Positions 7,233-16,359 of a stretch of 64,000 bases of DNA are shown here, piece by piece. Both the position numbers and the translations under genes were made by a program. The DNA is from Winogradskya consettensis (GTDB taxonomy: Bacteria; Actinomycetota; Actinomycetes; Mycobacteriales; Micromonosporaceae): the NCBI RefSeq assembly GCF_018332715.1, contig NZ_BOQP01000041.1:1-64000 (forward strand), given 5' to 3'. The notes under the pieces are model-generated. The model had not been told where the DNA came from and did no database searches. It worked only from the letters and a program-made list of their open reading frames with translations. Within the stretch, counting starts at the first letter, position 1; the number at the start of each line of letters is the position of its first letter.

Positions 7233-10200
7233 GTGACAGCGAGCCACCTGGACCGTGCGGTCCGGCTATTCGAGTTTCTCGCGCGGGCGCAGCAGTCCGC
7301 CGTCTCGTCGCCGCGCACCTACGACGGGTACGAGCTCGCGTGGGCCGGTGACCTGCCCCGGCATCCCGCCGTCCATTTCGCGCACTGGTCGGGCACCCCG
7401 GCCCCGGGCGACGAGATAGCGCACGTCGACAGGATCCACCCCGCGGGAGATGCCGAGGCCGTCGCAGAAGGGGCGGACGCCGAGAAGCGGGTGCGGGACG
7501 CGTACAAACAACTGTTTGCGATGCAGGCAGAAGCCGCCGCCAACCCGGAGGAGCAGGAGCTGGTCCTGGCCGTGGGTTGCCTGGTCTGGCAGCCGGAGGG
7601 CCATGAGGCCGTCCGGCGGCATCTGGTGACCACCCCGGTGACCATCGATCTGGACCCGGTGAGCGGCACCCTGCGCGTGCACACCGTCGAGGGTGCGGAC
7701 CCGCTGCGCATCGAGCTCGACATGCTCGGCCCGCACCTGACCGGTTCGCCGCACCTGACCGAGGCCCGCGAGGTCGCCCGGGCGTACGCGCAGCACCCGC
7801 TGAACCGGGAGGCCATCGGCGAGTTGCTGCACCGGCTGGCGAACAGCCTGGATCCCGCGGCCGGCTACCGGGAGTCGGAGGCGCCGGGCCGCGAGACGCC
7901 GGGCACGCCCGAGGTGAGCCTGGCGCCCGCGATCGTGCTGCGCCGGCGCGACCGGCAGGGCATCGTGGAGTTGCTGGAGACGATCCGTACGCAGCTGCTC
8001 GACTCCGGTGTGGTGCCGGAGGGCATCCTGCCGCTGGTCGACCCGGACCACCGCCCCACCGTGAAGACCGATTCCACGCCGGGCGCGATGGTGGGCGTGG
8101 ACGACGACGTGTTCCTGCCGCTGCCGGTCAACGAACAGCAGCTACGGGTGTTGCAGCAGGTCGACCGGCACGCGCAGACCCTGGTCCAGGGGCCGCCCGG
8201 CACCGGCAAGACGCACACCGCGGCCGCCCTGCTCTGCCATCTGCTGGCTCAGGGCAAGCGCGTGCTGGTCACGGCTCAGACCGACAGAGCACTGAAGGAG
8301 GTACGCGCGAAGCTGCCCGAAGCCGTCCGCCCGCTCTCGGTGGCCGTCGTCGGGGCCTCGCGGGAGGACCTGACCGACCTGCGGATCGCCGTGGACACGA
8401 TCTCGCAGCAGGCCGTCGACTACGACGAGCGGCGCGGGACGCGTACGGCGGAGCACCATCTCATGGCCGTCGACCGGCTCCGGCGCCACCGGGCGACCCT
8501 GCACCGCCGGATCATCGACGTGCGGTCCGCCGAGATCGCCCGGCACGAGCGCGGACCGTACCGGGGCACGCTCGCCGCGATCGCCGCCGCGCACCGGCTG
8601 GACGAGCCCCGGCACGGTTGGATCCGCGCGTGGATGCCGGTCGAGCCCCTCGCCGCGCCGCCGCTGACCGCGTCGCAGGTCGTCGAGTGGCTGTGGCTGC
8701 TGCGCGACGGCGCGCTGAACGCCGACGAGGGCCCGGCCTACGACACGCTGCCCGAGCCCGGCGCGCTGATGCCGCTCGCCGATTTCGCCGCTGCCGTACG
8801 CGCGGAGGCCGACGCCGCCACGGTTTTCGAGGCTTTCCTGGCCGACCGGCAGCACCCGGCGTACCCGATGATCCGGACCTTGCCGAAGGCGGACCGTGAG
8901 TCCCTGCGGGCGAAACTGCACCGCATCGCCGGCATCGCGGACGAGCTGGCGCGCAGCCGGCAGGCCTGGATGCCGGAAGCGCTCGTGGAGGTCGGCTCCG
9001 GCCGCGACCGGGTCTGGCGTGAGCGGGCGCAGCAGGTACGTGTCCTGCTCGACCAGGCCGAACCGCTCGTGCGCCGCGCCGGGGTCACCGAGATCGCGCC
9101 GCAGACCACCGACCTCGCCCCGCTGGTGTCGCTCGCGGACCAGCTGCGCCGGCATCTCAGCGGCGGCTCGCGGATCCGGGTGGGCGCCGACGGCATGCCG
9201 ACGCTGGGCCTGCTCAGTGCCAGACCGGTGCGGGCGGCCCGGGAACTGCTCGACCAGGTACGCGTGAACGGCAACCCGCCCACGACGCTCGAAGCGGTCG
9301 ACGGTTTCCTCGCGTGGGCGCAGCTGCAGGACCTGCTGGCCCGCCTCGACCGGTTCTCGCCGTCGGCGACCACGGACACCGCGCAGGAGCGGCTCGCCCG
9401 GCACCGCGCGGAACTCGACCTGCTCGACCGCGTGCTGACCCTCGGCACGGCGCTCAAGGACCAGAACAAGGATCTTCCGACGGTACGCGCGTACGCCCGC
9501 CTGGTCGACGCCGCCGCCGCCGAGGAGGTCCTGTTCGCCACGCGGACCGTCGTGGACGCCGCGGCCCTGCCCGTGCTGAAACTGCCCCACGACCCGACCT
9601 CGTCGCCGGCCCTGCGCGACCTGCTGACGGCGGTCCATAATCGCGACACCCCCGCGTACGCCGTGGCCGCCAACCGGATCGTGCGCCTGGCCGAGGTCCG
9701 CGCCCTGGTCACCCACCGCGACGAGCTGGCCGCGACCCTCGGTTACCGCTCCCCGGCGCTGCGGGACGCGATCGCGTCGACGGCGGCCGACCGGGTCTGG
9801 GACAAGCGCCTCGCGAACTGGCACGAGGCCTGGGACTGGGCGGTCACCGGCAAATGGCTGCTCCGGCAGCGCCCCGCCGACATCAACAAGTTGCAGACCG
9901 AGGCCGCCGAGACCGAGACAGCGATCCGCGGGCACGTCGAAGAGCTCGCCGCCGCCCGGGCCTGGCGGCACGCCTGCGCCCCGGACCGGATCACCGGCTC
10001 CGCCAGGGCGAACCTGCAACAGTACGGGCAGCTGGTACGCCGTCTCGGCAAAGGCGCCGGAAAGTACGCGGCCCAGCGCCGAGCCGAGATCCGCCAGGCC
10101 ATGGACCGGTGCCGCCCGTCCGTGCCCGTGTGGATCATGCCGATCTACCGGATCGCCGAGCAGCTGCGGGTCCAGCCGGACATGTTCGACGTGGTGATCG

Positions 10201-11486
10201 TCGACGAGGCGTCGCAGGCCGGCCTGTCCGCCGCGTTCCTGCAGTACCTGGCGCCGACCATCGTGGTGATCGGCGACGACCGGCAGGTGTCCCCGGCGGC
10301 GGTCGGCGTCGACCAGGAGGACCTGCGCAACCTCGCGGCGCAGTACCTGCACGACGACCCGTACCGGGCGTCCTGGCAGGACCCGCAGCGCAGCCTGTTC
10401 GACGAGGCCAAGATGCGCTTCGGCGGCCACATCCCGCTGGTCGAGCATCGACGCTGCGTCCCGGAGATCATCGAGTTCTCCAACCGCGTCGCGTACGAAC
10501 CGGAGCGTATCCGCCTCGTCCCCGTCCGCCAGTACGGCGCGGACCGCCTCGACCCGGTCAAGCCCGTCCACATCGAGGACGGCTACCTGCGCGGCACCAC
10601 CGACCGCACGAACCCGCCCGAGGCCATGGCCATCGCCGACCAGCTCGTCGCCTGCACCACCGACCCCCGCTACGACGGCCTCACCTTCGGCGTCATCTCC
10701 CTGCGCGGCCCCCACCAGGCCAAACTGATCGAGAGCCTGCTCCTCGACCGCCTCGACCCGGCCCAGTGGGAGCAGCGCGACCTGCGCTGCGGCGACTCCG
10801 CCGACTTCCAGGGCTCCGAACGCGACGTGATGTTCCTCAGCATGGTCACCGCCGCCGAACCGGGCCGCCGCCCCGCCGCCGCGACCACCGAGATGTACCT
10901 GCAGCGCTACAACGTCGCCGCCTCCCGCGCCAAGGACCAGATGTGGGTCTACCACTCCCTGCGCCCCGCCGACTTCGCCGACCCCGACGACCTGCGCCGC
11001 CGCCTGCTCGACTACTGCTACGAGGTGGCAGCCGGCCCGCCCCGCCACGCCGGCGCCGACCAGCCCCCGGCGGTCCCCGACGACGTCCTGACCGCCCCGT
11101 TCCGCTCCCTGTTCGAACAACGCGTCCACAACCGCATCACCGCCCGCGGCTACACCGTGCTCCCGCACCACGAAACCATGGGCTACCGCATCGACCTGGT
11201 CGTCTCCGGCCCCGACAGCACCCTCGCCGTCCTCTGCGACGCCGACACCTGGCAGGGCCCCGACCGCTACGAGAACGACCTCATCCGCCAGCGCGAGCTG
11301 GCCCGCTGCGGCTGGGAGTTCTTCCGCATCCCGCAATCCGCCTTCGTCATCGACGAACCCGCGGTCCTGCGGGACCTGTGGTCAGCCCTCGACCGCCGCG
11401 GCATCCACCCCGCCCTGCCGGTCACCCCGCACCACCGCGTCACGGTCACCCCGCGCACCTGGCTCGCCGACAACGTCCCGATCTGA
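7233..11486 (+). CDS. SF1 (Upf1-like) helicase with C-terminal nuclease-like domain
   Basis: A 1417-residue protein. Helicase motif I is VQGPPGTGKTHTAA near residue 318; motif II is VIVDEASQAG near 988, about 670 residues later, so a large helical insertion sits between them. Further motifs are VVIGDDRQVSP (III), ADFQGSERDVMFLSMV (V, near 1192) and NVAASRAKDQMWVY (VI, near 1227). The last 120 residues contain YRIDLVV, LCDADTWQGPDRYENDLIRQ, then ARCGWEFFRI, the pattern of a Vsr/MTES_1575-like endonuclease fold found at the C-terminus of Upf1-like helicases. Such architectures occur in predicted phage-defence genes, but no partner genes are adjacent. GTG start at 7233 with only weak Shine-Dalgarno; TACCTT just upstream could serve a leaderless message. 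Confidence 0.85.
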   Translation: MTASHLDRAVRLFEFLARAQQSAVSSPRTYDGYELAWAGDLPRHPAVHFAHWSGTPAPGDEIAHVDRIHPAGDAEAVAEGADAEKRVRDAYKQLFAMQAEAAANPEEQELVLAVGCLVWQPEGHEAVRRHLVTTPVTIDLDPVSGTLRVHTVEGADPLRIELDMLGPHLTGSPHLTEAREVARAYAQHPLNREAIGELLHRLANSLDPAAGYRESEAPGRETPGTPEVSLAPAIVLRRRDRQGIVELLETIRTQLLDSGVVPEGILPLVDPDHRPTVKTDSTPGAMVGVDDDVFLPLPVNEQQLRVLQQVDRHAQTLVQGPPGTGKTHTAAALLCHLLAQGKRVLVTAQTDRALKEVRAKLPEAVRPLSVAVVGASREDLTDLRIAVDTISQQAVDYDERRGTRTAEHHLMAVDRLRRHRATLHRRIIDVRSAEIARHERGPYRGTLAAIAAAHRLDEPRHGWIRAWMPVEPLAAPPLTASQVVEWLWLLRDGALNADEGPAYDTLPEPGALMPLADFAAAVRAEADAATVFEAFLADRQHPAYPMIRTLPKADRESLRAKLHRIAGIADELARSRQAWMPEALVEVGSGRDRVWRERAQQVRVLLDQAEPLVRRAGVTEIAPQTTDLAPLVSLADQLRRHLSGGSRIRVGADGMPTLGLLSARPVRAARELLDQVRVNGNPPTTLEAVDGFLAWAQLQDLLARLDRFSPSATTDTAQERLARHRAELDLLDRVLTLGTALKDQNKDLPTVRAYARLVDAAAAEEVLFATRTVVDAAALPVLKLPHDPTSSPALRDLLTAVHNRDTPAYAVAANRIVRLAEVRALVTHRDELAATLGYRSPALRDAIASTAADRVWDKRLANWHEAWDWAVTGKWLLRQRPADINKLQTEAAETETAIRGHVEELAAARAWRHACAPDRITGSARANLQQYGQLVRRLGKGAGKYAAQRRAEIRQAMDRCRPSVPVWIMPIYRIAEQLRVQPDMFDVVIVDEASQAGLSAAFLQYLAPTIVVIGDDRQVSPAAVGVDQEDLRNLAAQYLHDDPYRASWQDPQRSLFDEAKMRFGGHIPLVEHRRCVPEIIEFSNRVAYEPERIRLVPVRQYGADRLDPVKPVHIEDGYLRGTTDRTNPPEAMAIADQLVACTTDPRYDGLTFGVISLRGPHQAKLIESLLLDRLDPAQWEQRDLRCGDSADFQGSERDVMFLSMVTAAEPGRRPAAATTEMYLQRYNVAASRAKDQMWVYHSLRPADFADPDDLRRRLLDYCYEVAAGPPRHAGADQPPAVPDDVLTAPFRSLFEQRVHNRITARGYTVLPHHETMGYRIDLVVSGPDSTLAVLCDADTWQGPDRYENDLIRQRELARCGWEFFRIPQSAFVIDEPAVLRDLWSALDRRGIHPALPVTPHHRVTVTPRTWLADNVPI

Positions 11487-11489
11487 GCA

Positions 11490-12745
11490 TCATGGGTATA
11501 CCCGCAGGTCACCGTCGCGCACCAGCACCGCGGGCAGATCGAGCACCCGGCCCCGCAGCGTGACGTCGAGAAACGCCGCACAGGTCTCAGTGGTCATCCG
11601 CACACTCCCGGCCGGCCCGAGACACCCCACCACGGAGGGTACGGGCGGCAGGTACAACGGCGCATCGGTGAACGTCAGATCCGCACTGCCCGGCACGGTG
11701 AGCCGACAGCTCGTGGCAGCGCCGCTCTCGAGCACCTTCGACAGCAGCGCCAGATAGCCGGCGTCGGCCTTGTCCCGGATCTCGTGGGTGAGCGCGAGCA
11801 CCGCCTGCCGCAGCGGCCCCTGCTCCGGATCGGGCCCGCCGTCGAGGTTGATGACGGCGCCGAACCGCGCCTCCTGCTGGGCCGCACGCATGGCCGCCGC
11901 CCCGCCGAGAGAGTGCCCGGTCACCGCCACCCGTCCGACGTCCATCCGCCCGACGTCCATCCGCCCGTCGTCGAGGCGCCCGAGTTGTGTGAGGACGAAC
12001 CTGAGGTCGGCGGCCCGCAAACCGATCCAGTCGCTCCTCGCCCGGCGGCCTCATCCGAGATCCGGGTCCTGACGGTACGCCCATCCGCCGGCACAACCGC
12101 CGCCGAATCGTACGGATGATCGACCCCCGCCACGACATACCCCCGCCCGGCCAGATTCTCGGCCCCCGCGGTGTTCTGAGTCCGCAGCCCACCCAGCCCC
12201 GGCGAGAACAGCACGACGGGAAACCGCCCACCCGCCGCCGGCGCAGCGTCGAACACCGCATGCGTGTGCGCCCGCGGCGGCCCGTCCAGCAAGAAGGCCG
12301 GCGCCCCCAAGTATTCAGCTTCCAGGGCAGCGACGACGTCCGCCTCCCGCCGATCCCGCCCGAGATACTGCGCCCGCGGTGCATCAGCCCCGACCGCCCC
12401 CGCCGGATACCAGAGCTGCACCACCACAATGCGCCGATCACCACCATCCGGCGCGGCGGCCTCGCCACGATCAGGATCGCTCCACTGCACCACCGTGGTC
12501 CCGACCGCGAACGGCCCGGACAGCGCCGGAAACCCCGGCACCGGCAACGCCCGCCCCGCAACCGGCAGCCAGCACCACCAGCACCTGCCACCGCACCCCG
12601 AACCCGGCCAGCCCAACCCCGGCCGCCACCACCACCCCCACCGCACCGACCGCAACCAACCCGGGACGGCCTCGGGCAGCCACCGGCCCACCACCAGCAC
12701 GACCGACCCCACCACCACAACGAGCTCAAGGACCATCTCCATCAC
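11490..12745 (-). pseudogene. PAF-acetylhydrolase/lipase-like membrane protein, frameshifted
   Basis: Two adjoining minus-strand frames make one alpha/beta hydrolase. The first (12745 to about 12031) has hydrophobic N-terminal helices, then VVLFSPGLGG and VDHPYDS. The second (about 12031 to 11490) continues with RAADLRFVLTQLG, the nucleophile elbow GHSLGGAA, and INLDGGP. The join needs one extra base near 12031, where the first frame runs off into unrelated residues just before the expected DWIGL-RAADLRF block. The catalytic His expected in the GSAHLTFTD-type block reads GSADLTFTD (codon GAT, one base from CAT), aligned to the human plasma enzyme's VHQNFAD. Frameshift plus loss of His suggests decay, although the frameshift alone could be a sequencing error. 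Confidence 0.72.
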
Positions 12746-12801
12746 GGACAGATGAGTGGGTGATCTGGTCTCGGATCTGTTGCCCGCACGTCGGATGCTC
12801 G

Positions 12802-13848
12802 TCAGGCGGATTCGCGAACGACCAGCTCGGTGGGCAGGATGCGGGAATCCGCGGAGCGGCCGGCGATGCGGTCGAGGAGGACTTCGACCAGGCCGGCGGC
12901 GATCAGGGGGAGCGGCTGGCGGATCGTCGTCAGTGGCGGGGATGTGGCGGAGGCGATGGCGGAGTCGTCGAAGCCACCGATGATGACGTCGCCGGGGACG
13001 GTGCGCCCCGCTGCCTGCAACGCCTGGAGGGCGCCGACGGCCAGCAGGTCCGACGCGACGAAGACGGCGTCCAGGTCGGGGGTTCGGTTCAGCAGAAGGT
13101 CCATGGCCTCTCGGCCGGCACTGATCGTGTAGGCCGAGGCGTTCTCGATCAGCCGCTCGTCAACCCGGTCGCCGAGCTCGTCGCGGAAGCCCGCGAGGCG
13201 TTCCGCACCGCCCGGGGTGTCGGCGGGCCCGGCGACCGTGGCTATGCGGTGCCGGTCGCGGTCCATCAGGTAGCGGGTCATCAACCGCGCGCCGCCACGG
13301 TCGTCAGCCGCGACGAAGGGCAGGTGTCGGGGCTCGCGGCCGCAGACCACGGTGGGGATGCCGGTTTCGGCCAGCTGGGCGGCCAGGGGGTCGCCGGTGT
13401 GGGTGGAGACGAGCAGGACGCCGTCGGTGTGGCCGGCTCGGGCGAAGGTCAGGACGCGGGCTCGTTCGGCGGGGGTGCCGGCGAGCATCAGGACGAGGCT
13501 GGAGCCGTGGTCGCCGAGGAGCTGGGTGCAGGAGCGCAGGAGGGTCGCCAGGACGGGGTCCTCGAAGAGGCGGTCCTGGGGTTCTGACAGGACGAACGCG
13601 ATCGTGCCCGAGCGGCGGGTGACCAGGCTGCGCGCGCTCTGGTTGACGACGTAGCCGGTCTGGGTCAACGCCTGGTGGACGGCCGCCAGGGAGGCCGGGC
13701 TGACGTGGTGGGCGCCGTTGAGGACCCGGGAGACCGTGCCGCGGGAGACGCCGGCGAGGTCGGCGACGTCCTCGATGGTCGGGCCGCGGCGTTGGGCACG
13801 ACGGGCCGCGCCCCGGGACTTCGGGTGCGGGGGCGCCTCGTCGGACAT
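12802..13848 (-). CDS. LacI-family transcriptional regulator
   Basis: A 348-residue repressor: basic N-terminal tail, then the LacI helix-turn-helix TIEDVADLAGVSRGTVSRVLNG, hinge, and periplasmic-binding-protein-like sensor (GTIAFVLSEPQ, DAVFVASDLLAVGALQALQ, IIGGFDDSAIASATSPPLTTIRQP). ATG at 13848 is chosen for AAAGGA at proper spacing; the frame continues upstream without support. It is divergent from a secreted GH53 galactanase, and a perfect GTGAGCGCTCAC palindrome lies between them, so it very likely represses that gene, and perhaps itself, in response to a galacto-oligosaccharide (inferred from context). Confidence 0.93.
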   Translation of the reverse strand: MSDEAPPHPKSRGAARRAQRRGPTIEDVADLAGVSRGTVSRVLNGAHHVSPASLAAVHQALTQTGYVVNQSARSLVTRRSGTIAFVLSEPQDRLFEDPVLATLLRSCTQLLGDHGSSLVLMLAGTPAERARVLTFARAGHTDGVLLVSTHTGDPLAAQLAETGIPTVVCGREPRHLPFVAADDRGGARLMTRYLMDRDRHRIATVAGPADTPGGAERLAGFRDELGDRVDERLIENASAYTISAGREAMDLLLNRTPDLDAVFVASDLLAVGALQALQAAGRTVPGDVIIGGFDDSAIASATSPPLTTIRQPLPLIAAGLVEVLLDRIAGRSADSRILPTELVVRESA

Positions 13849-13918
13849 CGACAAGTCCTTTCCCGGCGGAGAGCCCCGAACCACGGGCGAGAGCGACTGA
13901 ACGATATCGCGGGGGCTC

Positions 13919-13957
13919 TTGACAGGGGACGTGCGGGCAAGCACCGTGAGCGCTCAC
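13919..13957 (+). promoter_or_regulatory. Galactanase promoter and LacI-type operator
   Basis: TTGACA at 13919-13924 is a consensus -35. The perfect palindrome GTGAGCGCTCAC at 13946-13957 falls where the -10 region and transcription start would be, so a bound LacI-family protein would block initiation. The site lies between the divergent LacI regulator (start 13848) and GH53 (start 13992). The -10 itself is not well defined. Confidence 0.7.
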
Positions 13958-13991
13958 AGTCGTTAAAGGACTCTTCCACCGGAGGCCCTCG

Positions 13992-15158
13992 ATGTCCGTT
14001 CTGCGCTCAGCGCGTACCGTCAATGTCAGCCGTCGTAGCGTCCTTGCCGGCGCCGGGGGTGTTGCTCTTTCCGCTCTTGTCCCTGGTCAGGCGCTTGCCG
14101 CGGCACACAGGCCGAAGACCGCGCTCAGCGTGCGCGGGGCCGACCTGTCCTTCCTGCCCCAGCTGGAGGAGGCGGGGGTCCGCTACCGTGACCTGGCCGG
14201 GCGGCGTCGTCCCGCCGAGCGGATCCTGGCCGGCGAGGGCGCCAACTACATGCGCCTGCGGGTGTGGGTGGACCCGCCGGACGGTTACAGCGACAAGGCC
14301 CGCGCGCTGGCGCTGGCCAAGCGGGCCAAGCGCGCGGGGATGAAGATCCTGCTCGACCCGCACTACTGCGACTTCTGGGCCGACCCCAGCAAGCAGCCGA
14401 TCCCCGCGGGCTGGCCGACCGATCTGCCCGGGCTCACTGCCAAGATCCAGTCCTACACACGTACGCTGCTGCGCGAATTCGCCGCCCAGGGCACACCGGT
14501 CGACATGCTGCAGGTCGGCAACGAGATCACCGCGGGCATCCTCTGGCCGGTGGGGCAGCTCTACCTGCCGGACGGTACGCAGCAGTGGGCCTCGTTCACG
14601 CAACTGCTGAAAGCGGGCATCGCCGGCGCACGCCAAGCGGCCGGGCGCGACCTGAAGATCGTCCTGCACATCGACCGGGGCGGGAAACTCGGCGACACGC
14701 AGTGGTTCTTCGACAACATCACCGCGTACGACGTCCCGTTCGACATCATCGGCCAGTCCTACTATCCGATGTGGCACGGCTCGATCGCCGAGCTCCAGGC
14801 GAACCTCAACGACTCGGTCGCCCGCTACGACAAGCCGGTCCTGCTCGCCGAGGTGTCCTACCCGTGGACGTTCGAGGACGGCGACGGCCGCGGCAACATC
14901 GTCACCGCGGCCAGCACCCTGCCCGACGTGGACCGGTTCCCCGCGACACCGGCCGGGCAGGCGGCGTTCTACGAGGGTGTGCGAGGCGTGCTCGCGCAGG
15001 TTCCGGACGGGCGGGGGCTGGGCTTCTTCGCGTGGGAGCCGGAGTGGGTGCCCGGCGTCGGGTGGGAACCGGGCGCGGAGGCCCCGAACGACAACCTCAC
15101 GCAGTTCGACTTCACCGGGCGCGCGTTGCCGTCGGTCCGGGCGTACCGGCGTCCCTGA
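13992..15158 (+). CDS. Secreted arabinogalactan endo-beta-1,4-galactanase (GH53)
   Basis: Cleaves internal beta-1,4 bonds of galactan and type I arabinogalactan, outside the cell. 388 residues. The N-terminus VSRRSVLAGAGGVALSALVPG is a twin-arginine-like export signal ending about residue 37. The (beta/alpha)8 domain starts at VRGADLSFLPQLEEAG; the acid/base Glu is in QVGNEITAGILWP (near residue 177) and the nucleophile Glu in LLAEVSYPW (near 286), both standard GH53 positions. Length is normal for a single catalytic domain without CBM. GGAGG lies before ATG at 13992. It is controlled by the adjacent LacI regulator and followed by a strong terminator hairpin. Confidence 0.95.
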   Translation: MSVLRSARTVNVSRRSVLAGAGGVALSALVPGQALAAAHRPKTALSVRGADLSFLPQLEEAGVRYRDLAGRRRPAERILAGEGANYMRLRVWVDPPDGYSDKARALALAKRAKRAGMKILLDPHYCDFWADPSKQPIPAGWPTDLPGLTAKIQSYTRTLLREFAAQGTPVDMLQVGNEITAGILWPVGQLYLPDGTQQWASFTQLLKAGIAGARQAAGRDLKIVLHIDRGGKLGDTQWFFDNITAYDVPFDIIGQSYYPMWHGSIAELQANLNDSVARYDKPVLLAEVSYPWTFEDGDGRGNIVTAASTLPDVDRFPATPAGQAAFYEGVRGVLAQVPDGRGLGFFAWEPEWVPGVGWEPGAEAPNDNLTQFDFTGRALPSVRAYRRP

Positions 15159-15209
15159 AAGGGAGACGTCGCAGCTGCCACGCGGGTGGTCGCCGATCGC
15201 CTCGCCGGC

Positions 15210-15236
15210 GGGGCCGCTCCTCGAAGGAGCGGCCCC
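15210..15236 (+). terminator. Hairpin terminator after the GH53 gene
   Basis: GGGGCCGCTCCT, loop CGA, AGGAGCGGCCCC: a perfect 12-bp stem about 50 bases past the galactanase stop codon. There is no T-run, as is common in high-GC actinomycetes. It sits between convergent genes, so it could serve both directions. Confidence 0.85.
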
Positions 15237-15240
15237 CCGC

Positions 15241-15292
15241 GTTAAGTTGTGTGCAATTAAATTGTGCACAACTTAATTGCACACAACCTAAC
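15241..15292. repeat. 52-bp AT-rich near-perfect palindrome
   Basis: A 20-base left arm starting GTTAAGTTGTGTGCAATTAA pairs with a right arm ending in CACACAACCTAAC with one mismatch; the 12-base centre ATTGTGCACAAC is itself nearly self-complementary. It lies 4 bases after the GH53 terminator, between convergent genes. The arm sequence is the same word found in the array at 5198-5266. It could be a cruciform, a second bidirectional terminator, or a multi-site MarR/OhrR-like operator. Confidence 0.9.
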
Positions 15293-15309
15293 GAGCGGGA
15301 TCGGGGCGG

Positions 15310-15747
15310 TTAAGCCGGTCGGCCCGTGAGGAAGCGGGGCAACCGCGGGGCAAGCAGACGGTCGATGCTGTAACGCCCGGCGCCGATCGCGGCGAAGAGC
15401 AGGGCCGCGGCCGCCAGGGTGAGGACCAGTTCGTAGCCGTTGCCGGCGACGAAGACGCCGTTGCTCAGGTGGACGATGAAGAACGCGCCGAGCATGTCGG
15501 CGGCGAGGAGCAGGCCCACGACCGGCACGGCGATGCCGGCGATGAGGGCGATGCCGCCGGCGAGCTCGACGATCGCGGCGAACCAGGCGCTGACGACCGG
15601 CAGCGGCACGCCCATCTGGTCGAAGGATGCCCCGGTGCCGTCGAGCCCCCCTTCGGTGAATTTCTGCCAGCCGTGGGCGACGAGGACGACGCCCACGGCG
15701 ATCCGGGTGATGAGCAGGACCACGTCGCGCAGAGTGGTGGTGTTCAT
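15310..15747 (-). CDS. DoxX-family membrane protein
   Basis: A 145-residue integral membrane protein with four hydrophobic segments (LLITRIAVGVVLVAHG; VSAWFAAIVELAGGIALIAG; VVGLLLAADMLGAFFIVHL; ELVLTLAAAALLFAAIG). HGWQKFTEGG and the acidic/Gly-rich loop are typical of DoxX/quinol-oxidase-subunit-like proteins, which have been linked to redox balance and thiol stress in actinobacteria. It follows the reductase gene on the same strand by 20 bp and should share its promoter and the palindromic operators at 16360-16406. The C-terminus is basic and cytosolic. Exact function unknown. Confidence 0.88.
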   Translation of the reverse strand: MNTTTLRDVVLLITRIAVGVVLVAHGWQKFTEGGLDGTGASFDQMGVPLPVVSAWFAAIVELAGGIALIAGIAVPVVGLLLAADMLGAFFIVHLSNGVFVAGNGYELVLTLAAAALLFAAIGAGRYSIDRLLAPRLPRFLTGRPA

Positions 15748-15767
15748 GAACCAGTCCTTACCGAGCG

Positions 15768-16340
15768 TCAGTTGGTGACGGCGAGGCCGCCGGTCCAGGT
15801 GATCTTCTCGGCGGCGGCGAGGGTGATCTGCAGGAAGCCGATGGCCTCGAGCTCGCGGGCGCGCTTGAGGCTGCCCGCGTCGACGGCCTTGAGACCGGCG
15901 GCGGTGACCACGCCGGCGAGCAGGGCCTTGGCGTCCGCGTCGTCGCCGGCGATCAGGACGGTGGTGGTCTCGGCGCCGACGGTGCCGGCGACCAGGGTGC
16001 CGCCGAAGTTGGTGTTGAAGGCCTTGAGCACGGTCGACTGGGGCAGTGCGGCGGCGATCACGGCGGCGGCCGAGCCGTCGGCGGGGACGGTGAGCCCGTC
16101 GAAGGTCTCGAAGTTGAGCGGGTTGGTGATGTCGACGACGATCTTGCCCGCGAGCTGCTCGCCGCGCTGGGCGATGACGTCGGCCACCGAGCCGTACGGA
16201 ACGGCCAGGATCACGATGTCGCCGGTGACCGGCTTGGTCTCCGTACTGTTCATGAGCTCGACGGAGTTGCCGCCCTTGGCCGCGAGGCCCGAGATGGCCT
16301 GGCCCATGTTTCCGGTGCCGATGATGCTGAGGTGCGCCAT
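15768..16340 (-). CDS. NADP-dependent F420/NADPH-type reductase-fold protein
   Basis: 190 residues of the F420-NADP oxidoreductase (NADP_Rossmann, coenzyme F420-dependent) family. N-terminal SIIGTGNMGQAISGLAAKGG is the dinucleotide motif, IVILAVPYGSVADVI and VVDITNPLNFETFDG follow, and KAFNTNFGGTLVAG with ARELEAIGFLQI are conserved in this family. It may move hydride between NADPH and F420 or a similar cofactor, but many members of this short clade are uncharacterised. First gene of a two-gene unit with doxX, with palindromic operator sites just upstream of its start, divergent from a glyoxalase-like gene. Confidence 0.88.
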   Translation of the reverse strand: MAHLSIIGTGNMGQAISGLAAKGGNSVELMNSTETKPVTGDIVILAVPYGSVADVIAQRGEQLAGKIVVDITNPLNFETFDGLTVPADGSAAAVIAAALPQSTVLKAFNTNFGGTLVAGTVGAETTTVLIAGDDADAKALLAGVVTAAGLKAVDAGSLKRARELEAIGFLQITLAAAEKITWTGGLAVTN

Positions 16341-16359
16341 GACGTTCTCCCGTTCACTT

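Noticed and set aside
8142..11336. A 1064-codon minus-strand frame opposite the helicase
   Set aside because: Typical high-GC antisense frame. All helicase motifs are on the plus strand.
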